Assembly (NCBI GenBank): GCA_027886185.1
Contig: WOAB01000226.1
Location: forward strand, 2,914,001-2,978,000
Direction of reading: 5' to 3'
DNA length: 64,000 bases
Origin: Rheum nobile
Taxonomy: Eukaryota > Streptophyta > Magnoliopsida > Caryophyllales > Polygonaceae
Under the pieces are notes generated by a model. The model was given only the letters and a program-made list of their open reading frames with translations, made no database searches and was not told the DNA's origin. The first letter of the stretch is position 1. Every line of letters begins with the position of its first letter. Below are positions 24,042 to 33,560 of this stretch, one piece after another. A program made the translations under genes and the position numbers.

Positions 24042-25039
24042 TGATTCTCTACCCAACACGCCTCTAACCATGAACAGAAACCTAAGAAGACGATGAGTAA
24101 AATTAAAAAGCAACCTCCAACTCCAACAACAAATGAATCAACTTGAATATTAAAATAATATATACATTGCACATATTCTGCATATCAATGTATTGAAAAT
24201 GCATATCCCATCCACACAATTGAATATCAAAACATAGTCTAAGCATCAGATCTCATTGGTTTTATGCATTTTAGTAGGCGGTTACAACAAACACCGAACA
24301 ATTAAATTGGCTCCAATCTCATAACAAAATCCACAATCGACGGAGTTTATGCATTTTAGTAGCCGGTTACATCAAACCCCAAAACACAATCTAAGCACAT
24401 CCAAACAACATACACTCATACTGGCTCCAATTAATCTGTTGGGTTTTGAAAAGACAAAACCCTAAAATTCCCAAAACCACAAATCTTGCAATGCCCTAAT
24501 CAAACAAAAAATGCATATCGAACGAAATAAAAAAAGACAAACCTTTTGATGCCCTAAAATCAATGGCAAAATCGAAAACAAATGTTCTAATCGACAAAAA
24601 TAAAACCAAAGAAGAGAAATTCACGTTTTCTACCGAGATTCGTGGTTGGAGAACCTTGGGGGATTCGACGACCACCGGCGCGAAAGAGAAAAAGTTGAAG
24701 CTTGATAAGCTGCTTTAATGGAAGAGATTGAACTTCGAGAGAGAGTTAGAGAGAGAGGGGGGGTCTTCGATAGACCGAGAGAGTGGAAGACAAGTGTGGG
24801 CTGGAGGGTGAAATGTGGTGTTGGAGTGTCGAAAGCGAGAAGACAACGCCGAGAGGGAACTTCCGTCAACAATGGAGGGTCGGGAATTGTGGAATGAATG
24901 AAATGGAAATGGGAGTTGAAACGACAGGAAAAGTGGAAAGAGGGGAAATTGATATCCCGTGAAACTAGGAAATAGGAAAAATTTGGTGTGGGTAATTCCA
25001 CTTCCCAATTTTGTGCCCACTTAAATTAAATCTCAGTCC

Positions 25040-25114
25040 TTCCTTCTAGTCTAATCCAACACTCTACATTTATCCACTTGTTTCACTATAAAAGGTTGTT
25101 TCACTAGAGCGTGA
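25040..25114 (-). repeat. Right terminal inverted repeat of the 13-kb MULE
   Basis: Reverse complement matches 12132-12206 (shared core GTGAAACRAGTGRATAAATG). The outermost bases are TCACGCTCTAG read inward, against GGACGCTTAGG at the left end. Confidence 0.85.
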
Positions 25115-25127
25115 ATTTGCACCAACA

Positions 25128-26421
25128 AATACCAATATTTACAATTGTTATTTTGTTACATGAATACAAATTATTTCTATCAAAAAAAAAATTGGACATA
25201 AAACTGAAAACTCACAACATTATAACCAAAACCTATAGTTTTTCACTCAACATATTCAATATTAATTTATAAAAAATGAATTTACTTAACTCAAAAGTCT
25301 ACTTAATTTTCTGGGCATCTTGGATGTAGATTTAATAAAATTTTATTACTTAAATATATTTATAACAATGTAAATGAGTTACTTTAAAACTACTTTTTTG
25401 GTAGAATAAAATATGAAATCAATATACAAAGTAATTTAAATTTGTTAATAAGTTAATATACGTTATATGTAACTTTATGATATTATATAGGTTGATATGT
25501 ACATATACATAACAATTTGTTTTTTTTTTGTCACACAATATCTTACAAAATTTAACAAGTGATAACTTATATATAATAATTGTTCTTTTTGTCAAAAACA
25601 AAATTTGAGTTATTTTAATTTGTTGTGTTTTATAATATTCCAATAGTACTGTTTAGATTTGAAGATTTTATAATTATTTATAAATATAAAAAAAGATATT
25701 ACATCATTTATTTTATTTAAATTATATGTATTAAGTATAGAATTCAGTTAAATATTCTAAAAAGTAGAAAAATATTGACAATTATTGATTTTAACTAAAC
25801 ATATCCAATACTAGTTTACTAAAAAAAATATTTAAAAATCACATTTTCTCGTATATATAATCCTAAATACATCAAGACATTAGCAAACCCTTTTAAAAAT
25901 TCTTCAATTGTCATAGATTGGATATTGTAAAAACTTGATTCCACTAATGCGAAAAATATAGCTTCCATGTATCCCCATCATATTCCTCCTCTTTTGTCCA
26001 AAGATATTAACCTCCATAATCGCTCTATTTTATAGTTTATTTAAAAATAGTAAATTTAAATATCATCCTAAAAATCTCAATTTTGTTTAAGTGTAAAGAT
26101 TCAAATCATTAATAAATATGAAGGTTATATATGAAATTTGTACATTGTCCTACGTCAATATTTTAGTTTAACATATTGATTTGTTATACTTTTAGAAAGA
26201 TTTACTATACTAAAAAATGAATATTTAAGTACCAAAAGAAACAAATTTTAATAAGAAAAGTTTATTTAGCCTAATGTTTTATCTCCAATTATGTGGCCTT
26301 TGAATTTAAATATTTTATGGAAATTTGTGAGGTCGTAGTAATATAAGGAAATATATAATTCTTTTACCAAAAATTAGGAAATATATACTTTTCATTTTAG
26401 CCCAAATGTTTCATCATCAAT
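25128..26421. other. AT-rich Helitron interior without gene
   Basis: This is the part of Helitron copy A between the MULE and the gypsy element. Only short ORFs of AT-rich composition occur. The phrase GTGGCCTTTGAATTTAAATA near 26293 has a diverged copy just right of the gypsy insertion at about 33120, a local duplication. Confidence 0.5.
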
Positions 26422-26426
26422 TGTAT

Positions 26427-29400
26427 TGTAACACCCCCGACTTATGTCGGTAGTGCCATACGCCAGTGACCTCAGACTTTAAGTCCAAAGTCACTCTAGG
26501 CTTTAATCTGAACAATTATACTTAAAACAATCATAATAAATAGTAAATAGCGGAAGACTTGTATAAAGAAACTCAATATTTTATTAAATTTCTCTCGTAA
26601 ATTGAGAAACATAATTACAAAGGATATTGAAATTACAACGGAAGACTTTACATAAATCCTAATTACAATACTATGTTACCTAACACTTATACATATTACA
26701 TTAATAAGAAAATAAATCTTATATTTAAAACAAACTCGAAAGTTTTTCAAAAACTAAACTTCAACCGCAAGTCTTCTTCTCCGTCTCGTTACTCCTAAAC
26801 AACCTGAGGCAAGTCGACTGATGTGCCGTGTAGGACGGATGACACCAGCCAACCATGCAAGGAAAAATAGTGGTTGGTTAGTCTAATGAAAGACTACGCA
26901 AGGGTACAAATATAATGGTTCTTGTGGTTGTATCCCGTTACTATCATTGTCTCTCGAGTAAAAGCCGATAAACGATATATAACTAAAATACTTCCACTGA
27001 AATGAAGGATGGACAAAATAGATATGCACTAAGAGAATACCCGAAATGAATGTGGGTATTATGGGAAGAAGATATGATTTGTTTAAGAACGTTTTAAATT
27101 ACACACAACACATAAAACCTCATTGTATAATTGGGCCCGACCAACCTCACCGCATAATGCGAATCCAGATTGGAAAGACGACCCACTTAAACTGGAGCAC
27201 GAGCGGTTTCCAAGTTGTACTTCTCGCTCGAAGTTTATTAATTATGTGCTCGCACACTTATCTTATTTAATTTCACCACACCACAATTATTCTTAAAGCT
27301 TTTAATACAATCTCGAATAACTACAAGAATAACACAAGGCGACATTACGTCCAATCCAATTGCACTAGCAAGGTGCTTAAACACCTCTTATCCTTAACGG
27401 GTGGATAAGAAGCAATGGTCATGACCTTAAAAGTATTAGGAAATTATTCTGACTAATACCGAGTTATAAAGAGATCATTACGGCTCGCAATGCCATAATA
27501 TCCCTGATACACATGACTATTAAAGTTCACACATAACACACAAAGTCCACACACAATACCGTCATTACGACGATAACAACATTAATAATATATACCTATA
27601 TATAACTATATTTATATCAATAATAACTAACAACCTAGATACAAAATTATTTATAGCACACAAGTGTTTCCAAACATTAATTAGGTTTTAGAAAATTACC
27701 CAATTAATTAACAATTATTTTTAATATTGATTGTCGTTTAAAAGAATAACTGAAATAACTAGAGTGAACCACCACTTGCTTTAGATCGTTTTGACGTTAA
27801 AACGATGTTACTATGGATGTCGGCTGTAACTCACGGCTTGACTTCTGCTTCAATTCCGATCCATAGGGGTTTCGAGATGTATCCAAAAATAAATTATCAT
27901 TAGTCAATTTATTTTAATAATCTAATGAACCATCTCAACAATTTTATAAATTTCATTTATAAATTCTAATCGTTGAATTTCATATGATAATCAATTTAAT
28001 CTTACATTAAATCAATTTATTTTATGAAAGATACAAGTTTGCAAAAGAATTGAACTTTGTTCAATTCTAATACAAGAACATTGTTCAACACATGATCGGA
28101 GGAGACGGAAGACTCACCGGAGTCGACTATGGCATCGGAAAACGCGGACAACTCTTGATGTGGAAGATAAGATTGGGAGAAACAATCTCACATCGAAAAT
28201 ATAAAGAAATCAAGACCACTATATAATACCATGGATTACTCATCCTATTGTCAATTGATTTTAGGATGGAACCCTATGGGCTTGTATGATGGGCTTGTGC
28301 ACGGACGTACACGTCTCTCCCCTAACCGGGCCCACGGACTTTAACATGATATCAGAGCGGTTCGATCTGGGTTTGGACTCTTGGTTGATTTGGCCTTATC
28401 GGCCTTAAGACACTAATGGGTTTGCCGGCCTTAAGGCATGATGTCAAGTGTCAACTGGGCCAGACCAGTTGCCACTTGAGGGGGCGTGTGGAAGATAAGA
28501 TTGGGAAAAATAATCTCACATCGAAAATATAAAGAAACAAAGACCACTATATAATATTATGAATTACTCATCTTATTGCCAATTGATTTTAGGATGGAAC
28601 CTCATGGAATTGCATGGTGGGCTTGTGCACGGTACACGCCTCTCTCCTAACCGGGTCCACGGACTTTGACACTTGAGCTGCTGCGCAGTCTACTTTGAAG
28701 AGGTCATTCGGGGGTCAAACGACGACAGAATTGAGCAAGGTCGGCGGCTACGGCTTCGTATCGTCGAGGGCTATAACTCATAACAAAGAATTTCTGAAAA
28801 CGAACACTTTATGAGTCGGGAAACAGCAAGAACAGAGGCATGCGAAAAAAACAGAGAATGGTTGTGTTTGGAGGTGTTTGAATGAGAAATTGAAAGAGGC
28901 TTGGCTCTCTATTTATAGAAGAGGATGGGGATCCGATTCCCTAACTCATTAGAAGATAAGATTGATCAGTTAGGTGGATAATCATAAACAACTCGGATCG
29001 AAGTTCTCAAAAGATTGAGTTTTGATAGATTTTCGGAGTTGGTCGAATACCGATAGATTTTCGACTAAATTACTCTAGTAACTTAGGGCTTTAATAATAA
29101 TTTATCCCATTAACAGATGGAATTAGGTAGAAACACGTTTACTATTAGGTGTTGATAGAATTTTCGAGATTTATTTAGAAGCTCTATCAACAAGAGGAAG
29201 AAGATAGAATTTTGGGATTTTAATCTCTTTCCTCCTTATTACCTACGACCTCCCCCTCTTTGAGGTTATTTGCAAACGTTTGCCCAACTTTCCCAATCTT
29301 AATTATTTAAATAATTCTATGGTTCTAATATTATTTTAGCCCAAAATTAATATTTAGAAAAATTAACTTAGGCTAAAATAAACTTAACTTACAATTTCTA

Positions 29401-29675
29401 TGGCTTTAACCATATTTAAATCCTTTAATAAAAATTGTTAAACTTGGTCTAAATATTCTAGGTTAAATTTTATAAGTTTTATTTAAATTTAGAATCAACA
29501 TAATGTTAAGCTAAAATTATAATAACTCACAACTTTAAAGTTGTAACAACTTACATTAGGATTCTCTATTTCATTTCTATTTTTGGAATTGTGAAATAAA
29601 ATATCAAAAATTCCTTTATTAGAAATAGAGTTTGGAAATTACATAAATATCCTTACTAAAATTAAGGTTATTACA
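26427..29675 (-). repeat. 3' LTR of the gypsy element, containing a TRIM
   Basis: 3249 bp, or about 2.73 kb without the TRIM and its duplication. On the minus strand it starts TGTAATAACC and ends GGGGGTGTTACA. Its distal half (28677-29675) matches 32116-33115 with only a few percent mismatch by eye. The TATA box CTATAAATAG (minus strand, near 28907) marks the promoter. It includes the conserved GCCAACCATGCAAGG block near 26845. Confidence 0.88.
28159..28671 (+). mobile_element. TRIM (miniature LTR retrotransposon) inserted in the gypsy LTR
   Basis: Two near-identical terminal repeats, 28159-28346 and 28487-28671, both TGTGGAAGATAAGATTGGGA ... ACA. Immediately inside the left repeat is TGATATCAGAGC (28347-28358), a primer-binding site for initiator Met-tRNA with one mismatch. 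Just before the right repeat is a CTTGAGGGGG polypurine tract. The target duplication is CTTGA (28154-28158 and 28672-28676). The homologous LTR at 32100-32120 lacks the insert. There is no coding capacity in the 140-bp interior, so it moved with enzymes from another element. Confidence 0.93.
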
Positions 29676-29692
29676 TTACTACCCCTAAAAAA
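29676..29692 (-). other. Polypurine tract next to the 3' LTR
   Basis: On the minus strand the bases before the LTR read TTTTTTAGGGGTAGTAA, directly abutting TGTAATAACC. Purine-rich tracts at this position prime plus-strand DNA synthesis in LTR retrotransposons. Confidence 0.65.
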
Positions 29693-30011
29693 TAGTTTCG
29701 ACCCCGAAACTAACACTTACAGGATGGGAAACAATCACACATGTTTCGAGTCATCACTCCACACATTGTGAGTATAGTGGATTCTTATCAATACTTAACT
29801 TGTATTGCATCCACACTCATCGATTATTAATTAAATACTGAAACTCGAAATGAATATGGAATTAGATGACTTTCGGAAATAAGAAATTAACTCTTTATTA
29901 GACGAAAACACTTGTCAACTACAAGATTCTCAAAAGGAAATAAGTACCCAATTATGGAAGTTATAGACACACACGTCTTATCTGTTTATTATTAGGCAGG
30001 CTTACAAATAT
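29693..30011 (-). other. Non-gag remnant between gag and polypurine tract
   Basis: About 320 bp that should be the far end of pol plus the 3' untranslated region. No protease, RT, RNase H or integrase motif is readable, so a deletion of several kb is inferred. Confidence 0.5.
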
Positions 30012-31970
30012 CTAATTGTTCGGCGTGTCGTGCTCGTCAAACTGACGCATTACATGCAGTCGTTGCCCTTGGTTAGAAGATCCAGCAGGTGTCTTGCCTT
30101 TATTTTGTGCATTTGACTGAACAGAAGCGGACACCTCTGGCATTGGGTTTTGCCTATTACCAGCAATAGATGCTTGGTATGATTGTGTTGGCCATTGACC
30201 CTTCTGCCTACAGTATGTTTTCATGTGTCTTTCCTTCCCACAAACATAACATACTCGCTTCTCTTTATGACAATTACAATTCTTGTGGCCGACTTCGCCA
30301 CAGTTATGGCATTGGACACTACCACTACTCCATCCAGAGCGTTGGGTGGAGCCAAATTGAGTTGTCTCAGTCTTAGCACGATCAGACTTCTTAAACTTGG
30401 TTGGGGATGTCGGTCGTTTAAACTCATTGAACTTCCGACCTTGTTGCCCACCCTTTGACTTATTCTTCTCCTCAAGCTTCCTCGCAGATTCTTCTAGGGT
30501 AGCTAGGGGCGGACGCAAGATTTTAGTCTAGTGGGGGTTAAAATCTTGAAGAGAAAAATATACCGTTTATTTTAAATAAAACCTTAATTTCAAAGTCTAT
30601 CATCTATTTATGTCTAATGTCTACCTTATATAGACAACTTTAATTTCAAACAACAAACACTATATTTGAACCCCAAATGAAATTTTATTTAAAAATGATC
30701 AGAAATTATACAAATCTAAAACAAATTTCATCATTACTTAATAGTTTCACTGTGTAATTTCAACAAATTTGTATAAAAACTAATTTACAAATTTACAAAT
30801 CTGTAAACCCTAAATTAAAAAAAATTAACACAAATAAGGGTAGATATAAAGAAAGTATTACATTTTTATTGAATAATTTGTGTGCAAATTTGGATAAATT
30901 GTGTTTTATTTGTATTTTTAGGATTATGCATAACAAATCCTATATTAAAAATATATTTAAAAAATTGAAAAATATATATATTATTTTGAAAACTTTTAAA
31001 GAAATTTTTAAGAAAAAAATTAACGAAATGTTTTTAAAAATCCATTTTTTTAATTTTTAAATTCCAGTGGGGGCTATAACCCCCACTGGGCCCCATCTCT
31101 GTCGTCCATTGAGGATAGCCTCTACTTTGTATGCCGCGTCAACATACTGCTCTAAGGTGGAGCAACCATGACGCACGGCTCATCCATTCATGGAAGTACC
31201 AAATCTTTCTCTCTTCGGTGTGCGCCTCAGACCCAGTATAATGCAGTAATTGATTGAACTTTGTAGCTAGTTCAGTCACCTTTAAACCCTCAGTCTCAGG
31301 GTACAAGAACTCTTTCACCTTTTCCTCTCTCATAGCACGAGAAAAGAACCGATCGATAAGCTTTGTTTTGAACATCGCCCAATTCAAATTTGGATGGTCA
31401 GCTAGGCCAATACCTTCCCACCACTCAATAGCTCCATCTTTTAGATTCAACGAAGCTATATGCACATTTTCAGCCTCGGTGCAGAAAACATTTCAGAATA
31501 GTCGCTCCATGTGAGAAAACCAATAGAAAACCTTTACCGGATCCCCGGTTCCATCATAGCTATTCGGGTGCATTGAGTTGATGGTCTTTAGAGCTCGACT
31601 GAAGTTCTCTCTATTTCCCAAAGGATGAATCAGAGGTACAATGTTATCATGCTCCTCAAAATTAGTTGTTGCAGCTTGAGGGGCAGGTGCCGCTTGAGCT
31701 TGCGGAACTCCTTGGGTTGCCATTGCCTCCACGACTTGCCTCACCATTTGTCTTATGACGGTAGCATCCAGTACAATCGGGAGAGGAGGTGGATTAGGAG
31801 GAACTCCCCTCTCAGCTTGAGGGTTAACATAGTCTTGGTTGACATTGACTAGTGATGGCGGGTTGTTATTATGAGACCTAGATCCCGTATCATCTCCTTG
31901 TTGAGCAGCACTTTTCGACTGGATTCGGGAAGAGTTATTTGGACCTTCATTGGCCTCACGGTTTGCAAAA
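30012..31970 (-). pseudogene. gag: gag gene of the gypsy element, broken
   Basis: Pieces in order on the minus strand: proline/glutamine-rich N-terminal part fused to LTR sequence by a deletion near 31971; the capsid-type Retrotrans_gag region (GAIEWWEGIGLADHPNLNW, about 31430, then FKTKLIDRFF and VTELATKFNQLLHY); after a hAT-like insert, a basic linker and two CCHC zinc knuckles, CHNCGEVGHKNCNC (about 30310) and CYVCGKERHMKTYC (about 30240), ending at a stop at 30012. Gag proteins package element RNA into cytoplasmic particles. Damage: TGA near 31491 where CGA is expected, a frameshift near 31165, the insert, and loss of the original start. Confidence 0.85.
30509..31105. mobile_element. hAT-like non-autonomous insert within gag
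   Basis: AT-rich, about 600 bp, interrupting gag between KVEAILNG-type and TLEESARKL coding. Ends are imperfect inverted repeats (AGGGGCGGACGCAAGAT at the left, TGGACGACAGAGAT read inward from the right, both followed by AGTGGGGGTTA). Flanking GGGTAGCT and GGATAGCC look like an 8-bp duplication with two differences. This fits an old hAT-type insertion; no transposase is present. Confidence 0.6.
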
Positions 31971-33115
31971 GAATTTATTTTATGAAAGCCACAAGTTTGC
32001 AAAAGAATTGAACTTTGTTCAATTCTAATACAAGAACGTCGTTCAACACATGATCGGAGGAGACGGAATACTCGCCGGAGTCGACTATGGCGTCGGAAAA
32101 CGCGGAGAGCTTTTGAGCTGCTGCGCAGTCTACTTTGAAGAGGTCGTTCGGGGGTCAAACGACGACAGAATTGAGCAAGGTTGGCGGCTACGGCTTCGTA
32201 TCGTCGAGGGCTATAACTCATAACAAAGAATTTCTGAAAACGAACACTTTATGAGTCGGGAAACAGCAAGAACAGAGGCATGCGAAAAAAACAGAGAATG
32301 GTTGTGTTTGGAGGTGTTTGAATGAGAAATTGAAAGAGGCTTGGCTCTCTATTTATAGAAGAGGATGGGGATCCGATTCCCTAACTCATTAGAAGATAAG
32401 ATTGATCAGTTAGGTGGATAATCATAAACAACTCGGATCGAAGTTCTCAAAAGATTGAGTTTTGATAGATTTTCGGAGTTGGTCGAATACCGATAGATTT
32501 TCGACTAAATTACTCTAGTAACTTAGGGCTTTAATAATAATTTATCCCATTAACAGATGGAATTAGGTAGAAACACGTTTACTATTAGGTGTTGATAGAA
32601 TTTTCGAGATTTATGTAGAAGCTCTATCAACAAGAGGAAGAAGATAGAATTTTGGGATTTTAATCTCTTTCCTCCTTATTACCTACGACCTCCCCCTCTT
32701 TGAGGTTATTTGCAAACGTTTGCCCAACTTTCTCAATCTTAATTATTTAAATAATTCTATGGTTCTAATATTACTTTAGCCCAAAATTAATATTTAGAAA
32801 AGTTAACTTAGGCTAAAATAAGCTTAACTTACAACTTTTATGGCTTTAACCATATTTAAATCTTTTAACAAAAATTGTTAAACTTGGTCTAAATATTTTA
32901 GGTTAAATTTTATAAATTTTATTTAAATTAAGAATCAACATAATGTTAAGCTAAAATTTAAATAACTCACAACTTTAAAGTTGTAACAACTTACATTAAG
33001 ATTCTCCATTTTATTTCTATTTTTGGAATTATGAAATAAAATACCAAAAATTCCTTTATTAGAAATAGAGTTGGAAAATTACATAAATATCCTTAGTAAA
33101 ATTGAGGTTATTACA
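31971..33115 (-). repeat. Truncated 5' LTR of the gypsy element
   Basis: Matches the 5' half of the complete LTR (including the TATA box near 32346) but stops near 31971-31980, where gag sequence begins directly. The rest of the LTR, the primer-binding site and the gag start are deleted. TTTGCAAAAGAATT occurs at the junction and again 30 bp away in the LTR, so the deletion may have used this short homology. Confidence 0.8.
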
Positions 33116-33560
33116 TGTATGGCCTTTGAATTTATTTATTTTTATTTTTTAAGGTCGTAGTAATACAAAAAATTATATACTTCTCATTTTCAAGAGAAAA
33201 ATAATAATACAAAACAAAGAAAATGGAAAAATCATATTAAAAATATGTCAAAATCAATTATAAAGTTACAAACAATGTTGAATTTTAAATTACAATTTGT
33301 GAATAATTTTATATATAGCCTTCAATATATTATTTTTATTTTAATAAAATATTGTTATAATACGTGTAAATAATATTTTCATCCATTATTCTTTTTCACT
33401 AATATTGTGAGTAATATTTCTAATATGAAGTAAACACATAATTTGAATATATTTTGTGATATGATATACATGTCTATTAGAAATGCATGAAGAATTTAAT
33501 TAATGCTATACTAAAAGAAATTATAAATATATACCGTGCATGGAACGTGCTATGAACTAG

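Larger units (their letters stand above)
12132..25114. mobile_element. 13-kb Mutator-like element with transposase and Ulp1-type genes
   Basis: Terminal inverted repeats of about 70 bp and an identical flanking direct repeat ATTTGCACCAACA (12119-12131 and 25115-25127) delimit the element; MULE duplications are usually 8-11 bp, so part of the 13 bp may be chance. The uninterrupted site is kept in the related Helitron copy at about 36014 (ATTTGTACCAATA). Inside are a FAR1/MULE transposase gene on plus (14290-16986) and a convergent Ulp1-domain gene on minus (17640-24041). MULEs carrying a C48 protease gene are a known plant class (Kaonashi-like). Noncoding parts are dense in GAATATC and GCATATC words, absent from the flanking Helitron. 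Both genes carry disabling mutations, so this copy is probably dead. Confidence 0.9.
26427..33115 (-). mobile_element. Ty3/gypsy element, pol deleted and 5' LTR truncated
   Basis: Bounded by TGTAACACC at 26427 and TTATTACA at 33115 with 5-bp duplications TGTAT (26422-26426 and 33116-33120). The minus strand reads 5' LTR fragment (33115-31971), gag remains (31970-30012), about 320 bp of non-gag sequence, a polypurine tract (29692-29676) and the complete 3' LTR (29675-26427). Protease, reverse transcriptase, RNase H and integrase are all missing. A TRIM (28159-28671) sits in the 3' LTR and a hAT-like insert (about 30509-31105) in gag. Shared terminal sequence relates it to the LTRs at 1-2040, 53177 and 60623. 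Confidence 0.9.
9019..33560 (+). mobile_element. Helitron copy A, split by three nested insertions
   Basis: Starts TCTATATAT right after an A (9018) and ends with a hairpin region (CCGTGCATGGAACGTGC near 33534) and CTAG at 33557-33560 followed by T, the terminal rules of Helitrons (5' TC, 3' CTRR, insertion between A and T). Subtracting the inserts at 9534-10426, 12132-25114 and 26427-33115 leaves about 3.95 kb. Large parts match copy B at 33561-37360 (for example 9086-9360 against 33730-34000, and 10440-11980 against 34195-35960). No Rep/helicase ORF is seen, so it is non-autonomous. The remaining host parts are 9019-9533, 10427-12131, 25115-26426 and 33116-33560, with no gene in any of them. 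Confidence 0.75.

Noticed and set aside
24630..25020. Two minus-strand ORFs of 101-123 codons near the right end of the 13-kb MULE
   Set aside because: Overlapping frames in serine/proline-rich low-complexity DNA upstream of the Ulp1 gene, partly within the terminal repeat; probably leader sequence.
31493..32221. Single 242-codon protein on the minus strand
   Set aside because: Its N-terminal third is LTR sequence joined to gag by a deletion; only the C-terminal part is gag.
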